Assembly: GCA_902651635.1 (NCBI GenBank)
Contig: CACRSC010001917.1
Span: 829,419-893,418, forward strand
Length of the DNA stretch: 64,000 nt
DNA from: Mastigamoeba balamuthi
Lineage: Eukaryota > Evosea > Mastigamoebida > Mastigamoebidae
Reading direction: 5' to 3'
Shown in pieces: positions 1 through 9,829 of the stretch; position 1 is the first letter of the stretch, and each line of letters opens with the position of its first letter. The notes under the pieces are model-generated. The model saw nothing but the letters and a program-made list of their open reading frames with translations, did not search any database and was not told the origin of the DNA. The position numbers were made by a program, and so were the translations under genes.

Positions 1-20
1 GGCGGGAGACACCAGCAGAC

Positions 21-1452
21 TCAGGACTGCGCCATCGCCACAGTCGCCACCATCGCAGTCACGACACACGGCGTGCCCGTGCGGCCCACGAGGCGCTTGT
101 TGTTCAGCGCCGCGGCCGCGCGGACCGCCATGCTGCTCGTGCGGAAGGTCATCGCCACGCCGCTGACCGACGGGCAGAACACCGTGTAGTCGCGCGACGC
201 GATGTTGTTGGCGCGCAGCAAAGCCTCGGCGGCGTCGACGGCGGGGCGCGAGGTCGGGCTGTGGACGACGACGGTGCGGCTCAGCACGCCCTCGGGCACC
301 AGCGAGCGGGCGACGCCCAGCAGGCAGTTCTTCTGCTCGAGCAGCGCCTTGGCCCTGGCCATCGCCTCCTCCAGGGCCCGGCACCGCAGGCTGCCCTCGG
401 CCATCAGCCCCTCCAGCCTGTCGGCGCGCTGGCGCTCGCGCTCGCCCTCGGCCGCGTCCTCCGCCGCTGCCTCCGAGATGCACCTCCCGACCTCGGCGGT
501 CCTCGCGAGCGTGTCCTCCAGCTCGCGCACGCGGTCCCTGAGCCGCGCCAGCTCGTCGTCGCCCTGCGTCTCGCGCTCGACAGCCACCGAGCAGCTGTCC
601 GCGTCGGCCGCGACGGTCTCGCCCTTCACGTCCTCCCGGCGCTGCTCGGAGACGCCGGCCACGGCGCCCGGCTCATCGCTCGACATCGGAATGCAAACAC
701 AGGCTGCCAGCCCTGGATGGGGCGTGGGCAACCGTCAGAAAAACAGAAAACTCGAATGGAAATTGGCCGAGTGGAAGAAATCTGAAGGAAAAGTGGAACA
801 AAATCTGGAGGGGAAAATCAAGCAAGTGTCGCACAGGGCACCGTCGCCCGGCTGAAGCGGAGGACGGGGGCGCTGGCCACGGCGTCCTTGATGCTTTCTC
901 CTGAGTGAGCCAACACGAGTCAGCTCCGACAAGGCAAATTCCGAGGGCCCCCGGAATTTCCCCGCGCACCGATGAGGCCGCAGAGCGACTTCGCAGCGTC
1001 CTCGGCGGTGCGCACGAGGCCGCGCAGCTGCCCGAGGTGCTTGGCGAACACCCTGCGGAAGAACTTGGCGAGGCCGGGGCTGATGTCGGCGTCGGGGTCG
1101 TGCCTGGCCTTGCGCACGAGCGCGCGCATCTTCTTGAGTATCGCGGAGATGACCCCGCCGTGCTCGGCGACCTTCACGTCGCTGATGTCCGCGCCGTCGG
1201 TCGCCCCTGTGTGTGCCGCAGCGCGCCACGGCGGGCACAGCGTGAGGACAAAGACACAAATCGGGCGGGAAAACCCGGCCGTGGGGGAAAGAGAGCAAGC
1301 GTCGCACAGGGCACCGTGGCGCGGCGGAAAGCGAGGAAGGGGCAGCGCTCCGCGACGACGACGCAATCCGCGCGCGTCATCTGCGTCGCCACCGCCACGT
1401 CGGCGGGCTCCTCTGCGGGGGGTGCATCGCAACCTGAGTTTTCAGCGACCAT
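21..1452 (-). CDS. Hypothetical coiled-coil protein, four-exon model
   Basis: I do not recognise this protein. Exons 1452-1308, 1206-970, 900-835 and 712-21 join through three phase-1 introns (GT-AG) into about 379 codons. The second exon holds a helical stretch (FFRRVFAKHLGQLRGLVRTA, then EDAAKSL). The last exon has a heptad-rich coiled coil (DDELARLRDRVRELEDTLAR onward) and a C-terminal segment ending VVTAMVATVAMAQS. Two exon ends both encode RATVPW, suggesting an internal exon duplication. If the first three exons are wrong, the last exon alone can start at the Met at 684-686 (MSSDEPG). The same helical exon recurs in two decayed copies at 2.7-3.3 kb. Splice joins are inferred; the last exon is the best supported. 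Confidence 0.45.
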
Positions 1453-1463
1453 TCGAATTCAGG

Positions 1464-1748
1464 TCAAGAGGCCCTCGCACTCATCGGGCTCGTGGCCGGG
1501 GCCGCGGCTGCCGCGCTCTCCTCGGCTTCGGAGATGGTCGCGAGGCACGGCCTCTCCTCCGCGTTGGTGTCGGGCATGGCGCCCTCGGTCTTGAAGGAGT
1601 CCGTGGCCTCGGCGATCTGGGCGGCGGGTGCGGGGACGTCGGCAGTCACGGGGACGTCAGTGTGCTCGGCGTTGTTGGCGGTCACGGGGATTTCGATGCG
1701 CTCGGGGATGACGACGGGCACGGGGGGCAGCTTGGACACGGCGGTGTC
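1464..1748 (-). CDS. Terminal exon of an unrecognised acidic protein (partial)
   Basis: An open exon follows a good acceptor (CTCCCGCAG) at 1749 and runs 95 codons to a stop 11 bases before the ATG of the next gene. The protein starts DTAVSKLPPVPVVIPERIEI and is rich in Ala, Glu and Thr, with no recognised domain. I could not place the upstream exon or start codon. A clearly related but frame-disrupted copy lies in opposite orientation at about 2002-2170, so this exon may belong to the same duplicated locus as the gene ending at 21, either as a separate gene or as an upstream exon with a mis-called end. Confidence 0.3.
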   Translation of the reverse strand, partial: DTAVSKLPPVPVVIPERIEIPVTANNAEHTDVPVTADVPAPAAQIAEATDSFKTEGAMPDTNAEERPCLATISEAEESAAAAAPATSPMSARAS

Positions 1749-2001
1749 CTGCGGGAGGAACCACAGCGCCTGGAATGTCAGCATTTTTTGGACTGACGAA
1801 ACCGGTGACGAAGCAGCCGCTCTGGTTCTGTGTGATTCACCGAATCTCTGACGTGTGTTTGGCTGTGCGCATATTCTCAAAGGGGTTTCGGGTCTGGTCG
1901 AGATCGAGCAGGCTGAGAGAGCGTACGACAATGGCGGGCGGGGTATGCACGGACTCGTAGAGAAGAGGCCTTTTTCTTTGTTGTTGTTTCTCGTGACCAC
2001 C

Positions 2002-2960
2002 GACGTCCCGTGCCCGTCGCCGAGATTGCCGAGACCGTGGACGCCGTCAAGACCTACTGCCCCAAGACCTACCAGGACGCCACGGCCGCACCAATGCTGA
2101 GGAGAGACCCTGGCGTCCATCTCCGACACCGAGGGGAGCACGGCAGCCACTGCCCCGGCGACGAGCCCGACGAACACCTGCACTGGGCACGGATGTGGCA
2201 GTGAGTGTCGGTGGCCAGCGTATGCCGGCGAGGCAGGTAGCCTGCTGCCGCCGAGGACTGCAGGGGCCGGGAGATGCTGAGCGGCAGGCCAGGTGCGCGA
2301 GTGTCACGGTGGAGGGTTGCGGGTGGCCAGCACAATGGCCGCGTGGTGCTCCGAATTGTGCGTCTCTCCAGCCCACGGGATTCACTGCTATCGGTGCGCT
2401 GTGACGTGCGGCGTGTGTGCCCGTGACATCACAGGGGGGAAAAGCCGTCCGCCAGATCCGCCAGATCCGCCATGCACGCCCGCACACAGTAGATGCATAG
2501 CCCAACGTACGCTCAGTGGCCGCGTGCTGGCCAGTTTCTCAGAATTCTCGACGTCAGAGGGCGTCAGGAACTTCTGTTGTCAATATACATCTCTGACGGA
2601 AGCGCACACCCTTGGTGGCCGGCCAGGCGCCCAGCACAGCGACATCACGGCGTGCGACGTGGCTGCGTCATCCTCCTGTCGTGCCCACTCCATGGGGCGG
2701 GCAATATATCGAGGCCAGCATGAACACTAAAGTCTCATTCGCGGGGCAGTCTTCTCTGGCTGCTGCGCACCCTCGTGGGCAAGGCCAAGAATGCAGCCTG
2801 GACGACCACGAGCCTGGTCGGTGCGAAAGTCCGAGGCCTCAATTTGCATTATCAATGAATGGCTGGTTCATTTCCTCGTACTGAGGACCTCAAGGAACGT
2901 CGTGTCCAGAGACAGTCCTCCGCTTCCGCCGGGCGACGCACCGGCGCCGACACGCAGTGC
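2002..2960 (+). pseudogene. Decayed inverted copy of the 21-1748 locus
   Basis: Three pieces in the same order match the minus-strand locus at 21-1748. Positions 2002-2170 match the exon at 1464-1748 (VPVAEIAETVDAVKT versus APAAQIAEATDSFKT; the downstream part LASISDTEG continues in another frame). Positions about 2740-2831 encode LLRTLVGKAKNAAWTTTSLV, like LRGLVRTAEDAAKSLCGLIG, and end in a similar phase-1 donor. Positions about 2890-2955 match the third exon. The first piece needs a one-base shift to stay in frame and no open model covers the whole, so I call it a pseudogene. Similarity was judged by eye. Confidence 0.4.
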
Positions 2961-2990
2961 CGTCGCTCGGCGGAAGCGGAGCTGGGACTC
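2919..2990. repeat. Inverted repeat where two decayed copies meet head to head
   Basis: The left arm (around 2921-2950, CTCCGCTTCCGCCGGGCGAC) and right arm (around 2955-2988) are near-perfect reverse complements separated by a few bases. Both arms are the third-exon segment of the 21-1452 gene family. The palindrome therefore marks the meeting point of the plus-strand decayed copy to its left and the minus-strand copy to its right. Confidence 0.6.
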
Positions 2991-3316
2991 GCTGGTGACC
3001 GATGGTCTCCTCCGAGTGCGTGGGAGTGAGTCATTTCCGTTGTGGCACGCTGAGGCCTCGGAAATGCTCCCTCACCGGCCAGGCTCATCGTCGCCTTCGC
3101 TGCATCCTCGGCCCTGCGCACGAGGGCGCGCAGCTGCTCGAGAAACTTGGATGTCATCCCGCGGATCAACTGGGCGAGGCCACCACCACCACCTCGGTGG
3201 GCTCGAGTTCGGGTGGTATCTGAATGGGAATCATCCGCCAGAACACGCTCCTTTTTGAGCGTCTGTGTGCTAACTGTGCTAGTGCTGGTGGTGGTGCTCT
3301 GTGCGGCCGTTGTCAT
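2928..3316 (-). pseudogene. Decayed third copy of the 21-1452 gene
   Basis: A 154-codon open frame on the minus strand includes LIRGMTSKFLEQLRALVRRA followed by EDAAKATMSLAGE, matching the second exon of the 21-1452 gene (KFFRRVFAKHLGQLRGLVRT). The third-exon segment follows near 2928-2990. The frame's N-terminus (MTTAAQSTTTSTSTVSTQ) has no counterpart in the intact copy, and the RATVPW exon end has drifted. It may be a partial gene rather than a pseudogene; I favour decay because no last exon (coiled coil) follows. Confidence 0.4.
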
Positions 3317-3482
3317 ATAGGTCAGTCCGAATTATTTCGATGACGTGTCCGAGGCGACGTGTCTCGGGGGCAACGAAAAGATTCGTTGGCTGCGATAGCG
3401 TGGGTAATATTTCGGCCCAGGAGAATCCGCCACATCTAAATAAGCCACCGCTCACTTAGCAGCGCACCGAGAGCCAACTGAG

Positions 3483-3885
3483 ATGCCGCACAAGGACGAG
3501 CCCGCGAAGAAGGACCACCACTCGACCGAGAAGCTGGGCTACCGCGCCCACGAGAAGAAGGGCACGCGTCTGCCGCTCCCCCTCGCTCGCCAAAATTCGA
3601 CAGCGAATTCCGCTGCGTCTTTATTGGCAAACCAATCGCCACCCCACTCACTCGACGTTTCTCAACGGCCGTTGACCGCACCTCCTGCGCACAGACGGCG
3701 CCGGGAAGGGCGGATGGGGCGTCGCCGGGCAGGACGACCTGCACCCGGCCCCTGCAGCGCTGAACTCGAGGGACCCGAACTTCCCCGACGAGGAGGCCGT
3801 CCCGGCTGTGCGAGAGATCTTTCCCGCCGAGAAAAATATCATACAACCCGATCTCACGTGCCCTTCCTTCCTTGTGGCCGTCTAA
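3483..3885 (+). CDS. Small GKGGWG-motif protein (PDCD4/Stf2-type linker motif)
   Basis: Exons 3483-3567 and 3695-3885 join by a phase-1 GT-AG intron of 127 nt into a 91-residue basic protein. After MPHKDEPAKKDHHSTEKLGY comes the motif HGAGKGGWGVAGQDD and then RDPNFPDEEA. This Gly-Lys-Gly-x-Trp-Gly motif followed by DPNxxxEE is seen in the N-terminal linker of PDCD4 and plant MRF proteins, and in part in yeast Stf2/Tma10 ribosome-associated proteins; that comparison is from memory. No MA3 domain is present, so it is not PDCD4 itself. A role in translation is only a guess. It lies about 250 bases beyond the 3' end of the left RRP5 gene, on the other strand. Confidence 0.55.
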
Positions 3886-4133
3886 CAGAAGCAGTGAAGT
3901 GGGGACGCGCGACTAGCGAAAAAGGGGGGCTGCCGTTCGATTTCATGAGACGTTTGTCTGCCATGCAGTACCCGCCCTCTGGTGGGGAGCTGGTCCGTGC
4001 GCTCGCCAGCAGAGGGGCAGGGGGGACACCGTCCTGTAAACAGAACCAAGAAACTCCCATTTGTTTTTGGTGTGTTTTGAAAATGATCGTCGCTGTGTGG
4101 GGGATCGTTACTGTTGCGCGGTTCAGTATGCGC

Positions 4134-7100
4134 CTACTGCGCTTCGGTCGACGACGGCTCGACGAGCTCCCACGCGGGGTCCTCCTCGTCGGGCTCGCCC
4201 TCTGCCCTCTGCGCGTCGGCGGCGCCCTCGAGTCGGTCGACGAGCCCCTCGGCGATGACGCGCGCGTCGAGCTCGCTGTCGCTGCAGCCCGCGTTGGCCG
4301 CCTTGGCCTTGGCCGGCGCCGCGACGAACCGCCCGGGGTGCGCGCGCGTGTCGTCGACCTCGCGCAGGATCGCGACGAGCTTGGCGCCTGCCGCGAGCTT
4401 CTTGTTGCCCTTGATCTCCGAGGCGGGCAGGAAGCCGGTCCTGCGCCCGCCGACGACGCGGACGACGGCGCCGTCGCTGCCCGAGGCCAGCACGACGACG
4501 CTGTGCGGGCGCCCGACGACGGCCGCGAAGGGCTCCTCGGCCAGCAGCGACACGTTGACGCGCGAGGCGGCGGCGTTGACGCTGACGACGCGCACGGCGA
4601 CGCGCGACGACTCGGGGAAGAGCCCGGCGACCGCCGACGGGGCGACGGGCGAGTGGCACAGCGAGCGCGGGCTGGCGCGGGCCATGAGGCGCCTGCCGAG
4701 GCTGACGTGCACGCCCGTCGGCTTGCTGAGGTGGACGTAGCAGTGCAGCGTCTGGCCGGCGCTGAGCTCCGAGAGCGCGCGGACGGGCGCCTGCTCGGGG
4801 TCGCTCTCGGGCGCGGCGGCGCGGAACGCCGAGAACCTGTCGCCGAGGTCCGACTGGCGCAGCGAGAGGTCGATGCGCGGGCTGCTCGAGAGGACCTTGG
4901 CCGCGACGATCTGGCCCTCGGCGATGCCGTCGAAGGGGTCCGCGCGGATGCGGTCGTCGAGGTCCGTGATGAAGGCCTGGCCGTACGTGTGCGCCCCGAG
5001 CTGCACGTTGACGCCGATCTTGGGCGCGATCTTGGCGATGCGGCCGACGACGACGTCGCCGACGGCGGGGGCCCCGCGCGGCGCGACCAGCGAGAGGTCG
5101 ACCGAGTGGCGCTTGGCGTCGACGGCGATCACCGTGGCCTGCAGGCGCGCGGGCGCGGCCATGCGCTCGGGCAGCGAGCCCGCGGCCAGCGCGCGCAGCT
5201 CCTCGACGTCGTCCGAGGCGTCGGTGATGAACACGCGCCCGCGCGCGCCCGACGTCGTCCGGACCCACACGGCCGTCGCCGACGCGCTCTGCACGGTGCA
5301 CTCGACCGAGTCGCCGACGCTCAGCGACGCCATCGCCGCGTCCTCGTCGACGACGCCGGCCAGCGACGAGCCCACGGGGCTGTCCGCGGCCTCGAGGTCG
5401 ATGTGCTTGCGGTCGCCGTCGGCGCTGACGCGGGCGACGCGCACGCGGACGAGCGACCCCCACGCCGGGGGCTCGCTGGTGCGCAGGCGGCCGAACACCG
5501 ACGCGCCCAGCGCCACGATCGTCCACTTGGGGAGGAACTTGACCACCTTGCCGTCGAGCACGTCGCCGACCTTGGCCTCGTCCGCGCTCTCGAGCTCTGC
5601 GCGTGCGCGAGCTTGCGTGAGTTTCCAGGAATCGAGCTGACAAACTGGGGGGAGGGAGGGGGGAAGCGAACTGAGGAGCGAGTCGTCGGCCTGCTGGGTC
5701 TTGGCGGGGGTCAGGACGACGATCATACGGCCGTCGGTGATGGGCCCGGCAGCCACGCGCAGCGACTGGCCGATGCTGAAGCTGCTCAGCGGGACGTTCT
5801 GCGTGTTGAACCCGCGGCCGCCGGCGCACACGGCGATGCGGGCGGCGCCGGCGGGGCGGACGGACACGCGCACGACGAGGTACTGCTCCTTGACGAGCAG
5901 CACGGTCGCCTCGAGCTCCTGGCCCAGCTTGGGCGGCGCCGACTTGACGCCCTTCTCGACGGCCGCGACGAACGCCGGCGACAGCGCGGCGTCGATGGCG
6001 CCCGCGCGGGCGTCGACGTCGAGGACGACAGCGCGCACGTCGGCGCCCATCTTGGCCTCGCCGAAGCCCTCGTTGTGCTGCTTCAGCGCGAGGCCGCTGG
6101 CGCCCTTGACGCTGGGGAAGCGCAGGGCGACGCCGTGCTTGACCGACTGCGCGACGCGCGCGGCGACGACGGCGCCCACGCGGTAGCTCGACAGGTCGAT
6201 CTTGGCCTTGGGCGGGGCGATGACGGCGGACTCGCTCAGCAGCGACGTCAGCCACATGCTCGTGATGTCGTCGGCGGGCGTGGTCTCGCTGGGGCGCACG
6301 GTGCAGGCGACGCGCTGCCTCTTGCTGGCGTCCTCGGGCTGCTCGAGCGAGAGCACGCGGGCGCGGACCGTCTGGCCGACCTTGAACAGCTCCTCGACGC
6401 TCTGCACGAACGTGTCGGCCAGGTGCTTCTTGGGGGCGAACGCCGTGCGGCCGTGCGCGAACTGCACGACGATGCCGGTCGGGCGCACGCTGCGCACGAA
6501 CCCCACGGCCAGCTCGCCGACCTCGGGGTTCTTGGTGGTGGCCTTGGCCGCCGCCACCAGCGCGGGCTTGATGCTGACAGTCGTGAAGACCGTCTCCCTA
6601 CCCTTGGCCGCCGCCTTCTCGTCGTCGGACGAGTCGTCGTCGTCGTCCGACGACGGCTTGCGGCCGCCGCGGCGCGTCGAGCTCACGACGACGGCCTCGT
6701 GCTCCGAGCTGAGCGCGAGGGCGTTGTACAGCGCCGTGGCGTGCGCCACGTGGTCGGTCAGGTGCTCGGTGGGCAGGTGCGCGGTGCCCCTGACGTCGCC
6801 GACGAGCTCCACGACGAAGCCGCCCTCGTGCGCGCGCGCCCTCAGCTGCACGCGGACGACGGTGCCGACGTCGATCTCCTCCTCGGTCCTCGGCAGGCTG
6901 AGCGAGTCCTTGGACTTGGCCGCCGACGCCGACGCCGCCACCGGCGACTTCTTGTCGGCCGGGGCGTCGAGGCGCAGCGACACGATCAGGCGCGGGTGCG
7001 CCGACTCGGCGGCCCCGGGCTTGCGCGCGTAGCTGAGCACGCGGCACTTGACGAGCGTGCCGTTGGGGAACATCGCGCCGGGGTTATCGATGCGGGCGCC

Positions 7101-9322
7101 GCTCTGCGAGAGGTGGCCGGCGGGGGCGAAGCCGGTGACGCGGCCGAAGAACGCGATGATGAGGCCCGCGGGGTTCGAGTCAACGACGACGCCGTCGGCG
7201 ACGGTGCCCTCCTTGCAGTCCTCCCACGAGGTGATGGCGGGCTCGTTGGCGACGAGGTCGCTCTTGAGCGTCACGGTGATGCGCTCGAGCGAGGGCTCGA
7301 CGTCGACGACGCGGCACGACACGCGCTGGCCGGGCCTGAACTTGCTCTCGATGAGCTTGGGGGCGGCCTTGCCCTCCCTGGCGGGCACCTTGCCGTCGAG
7401 CGCGTGCACGAGCGGGCACACGGCGCGCAGCTTGGTCGACAGGCGCACAAAGACGCCCGAGGGGGTCACCTTGTCGATGGTGCCCGAGACGGTCTGGCCC
7501 ACCGACAGCGACGCGATCGTCGGGGCGTGGGTGTCGAGCTCCATCTCGCGCGCGCCGGCGTAGGCGATGCCGTCGAACGAGCTCGTGAAGCGCAGGCAGA
7601 CAGAGACCTTGGCGCCCACGGCGTACTTGGTCGCGAACGCGCTGCTGCTCGCCGACTCGGTCGTGCCCGCGTGCAGGAACGCCACCTGGCCCTCGGCCAT
7701 CTTCAGCAGCGCTCCGAACTCGGGGGCAACCGCGACGACCTCGGCCGCCTCAATGCGCTCGCCTGCGGAGAAAACAGAGCAAGTCAGCACGCATGAAACC
7801 ACGAGCACGCAACACAGGCGCGCGAGGGGGGAGGGAGCGAGGGAGCGGGCCCTGCGCACCCTCGAAGGTGTTGTCGCTGAAGGTGGTGGGGCGCGCGGCG
7901 AGGATGTCGCCACGGCGCGAGAGGTGGTAGCGGGCCATCGAGTGGTCCTTGGGCTCGTAGGCGGCCGCGTAGACGATGCGCGCGGGCACGCGCTTGCCGA
8001 GGACCTCTGCCTTGGGCGCGAAGGCGTCGGCGCCGCCCGCGCCGTCGGACCCGAGGTGCGCGGGGGCGCACGCGCAGCCGACGAAGCCGTCGAGGAACGA
8101 GTAGGCGATTCCCCTGCTGCCCGGGCGCGAGCAGCACCTGCGCGCGGTCGCGGCGACCCTGAGCCCGGGGCGCAGCGCCGAGCGCGAGGGGACCTCGCGG
8201 GCCTCGGCCGAGGCGACGGCGGCCGTCTTGGCGGTGACGTTGACCGCGCGGGCCGTCACCGACGTCACGGCGCAGGCCAGCGGCTGGCCGACGACGGGCG
8301 CGCCGCGCAGGGGGTACTCGGAGCGCGGCAGGAAGACGTTGGCGCCGTCGACGCCGCAGGACATCACGCAGCCGTGGTCCTCGACGCTGCGCACGCTGCA
8401 CCAGAGGAACTGCCCCGCGGCCAGCGAGTCGCCGTCGACGCCCGCGTTGACGGCCGCCGGGCGCAGCGTCGCGAGGTGCCGCTTGTTGGGCGTCGACGCG
8501 GTGCTGGGCAGGATCGACAGCGAGACCAGGTCGCCCACCCGCAGGTAGCTGCCGACCTTGGGCATCTCCGCCCCCTCGGCGCCCTCGGCCACCGCGCTCA
8601 CCGCCGCCGCTGCCTCGTCAGAGATCTGTCGGCGAGGCGCCATGACGTCAGTTCGCTCTCTGCGGAGCCGTGGCGCTGGCAGCAGGGAAGGAGTGGAGTG
8701 GGGGAAGGGGAGATGCCGCACCTCAGTGAGCACCACGGCCGCGCTGAGGCCGTAGGGGAGGCCGATGACGGCCTCGGACTTGCGCTCGTTGATCTTGGCG
8801 ACGAACCCCAGGAACCTGTCCTTGGGCTTCACGCTCTGCACACGTCGCACACAGCAGTGTCAGTCCGCCCCCCTGCCGCGAGAGGAAGGGGGAGAAGCGC
8901 GCGGAGGCAGTCACCGTCTTGGAGAGCGGGGCGATCTTCGAGGGCAGCTTGATGCCGCTCGCGAGGCCGTCAGAGTAGTCCTGGTCCGCGGGCCCAGAGG
9001 GCTGCTGCTGCTGCTGCTTCTGGGGCTTGCCGCTGGGCGCCTGCTTGGCGGCGGGGCGCTTGCGCTTGGCCTGGGGCTCCTCGGCAGACTGCTGCTGCTC
9101 GGTGGGGCGCTTGCGGGACGCCTGGGGCTGGCTGGGGGTCGCCGCCTGCTTCTTGGGCGCCTGTGTCTTGGGCGCCTTGGGCTTGGCGCTCTTCTCCGCA
9201 GACGCTGCAGCGGCGGCCTTCTTGCTGCGCTTGGCCGAAGGCGCGACGGCCGCTGCAGGCTCGGCCATGACGGTGTCCTCCTGCTCGGCCGTCTTGGTCG
9301 CGTGCTGCTGGGGGCGCTTCAT
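4134..9322 (-). CDS. RRP5-like S1-repeat protein, short paralogue without HAT repeats
   Basis: Five exons (9322-8915, 8835-8722, 8625-7860, 7762-5672, 5596-4134) give about 1613 residues. RRP5/PDCD11 is a nucleolar scaffold that binds pre-rRNA through tandem S1 domains and is needed for 18S and 5.8S/25S maturation. The N-terminus is Lys/Ala/Gln-rich and nuclear in character (MKRPQQHATK). Many S1-type repeats follow (for example SVEDHGCVMSCGVDGANVFL). The protein ends EEDPAWELVEPSSTEAQ, just where family members continue into C-terminal HAT/TPR repeats. The first two introns and the phase-1 intron with donor A|GTTCG are shared with the full-length copy at 15840-22877; other introns differ. All exons are open, so the short form looks coding, perhaps subfunctionalised. 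Confidence 0.88.
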
Positions 9323-9555
9323 CTGCGGATCACGAGAGGAGGGACTTTTCAAAGTGAAGGACGTGTGATGACGCAAATCCAGAGGAATCTTTGATTCCGG
9401 TGGTCCAACAGAGCGACGAGCGCTGAGCCAGAAGTGTCTGCACGCAGGTGGAGGACGCGAATGGCTTGAACAGGCGGACCCACAAGGAACAATGTTGGGT
9501 GCGGACCGTCTTCTAGTCCTTCACATGGTAACTGTGGAGAAATCCCAATGTGAAG

Positions 9556-9626
9556 GCCTGCCTAGTTTAGCGGCAGAATAACTGATTGTGGCTCAGTTGA
9601 CCCTGGTTCGACTCCAGGGGCAGGCA
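9556..9626 (+). tRNA. tRNA-His (GTG)
   Basis: The acceptor stem GCCTGCC pairs with GGCAGGC. The anticodon stem ACTGA/TCAGT encloses loop TTGTGGC with anticodon GTG. The T-arm is CCTGG-TTCGACT-CCAGG and the discriminator is A. No intron is seen. It lies 234 bases beyond the start of the left RRP5 gene, and an identical copy sits in mirrored position at 15598-15668. Confidence 0.93.
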
Positions 9627-9629
9627 CTC

Positions 9630-9634
9630 TTTTT
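9630..9634 (+). terminator. Pol III T-run after tRNA-His
   Basis: A run of five T four bases after the tRNA discriminator is a standard RNA polymerase III stop signal. The same spacing and flank recur at the mirrored tRNA-His. Confidence 0.7.
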
Positions 9635-9829
9635 ACATGTCATTCTACATTCTATCCCCATCAACCGTCTAAGCCGTCTTATTTCAACAGCTGCACAGTT
9701 GACAAACGGACCTGTTCGTTTCCCTCAACTTCGACGGTAGTCTGTTTCTGTTCCGCAACTTCTTGTTCAAATTGCGGATGATATTTCGGGAAAAAAGCCA
9801 GATTATTCCTCTCACAGAGAGCGACGGTA

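Noticed and set aside
3483-7796. A 1437-codon open frame on the plus strand
   Set aside because: It is antisense to the left RRP5 gene. Its Arg/Asp/Gly-rich repetitive protein is the typical shadow of a GC-rich gene with biased third positions. Only its first exon is used, for the GKGGWG protein.
9001-9030. CTG-type trinucleotide repeat
   Set aside because: It encodes a glutamine run in the disordered N-terminus of the left RRP5 copy; short and unremarkable.
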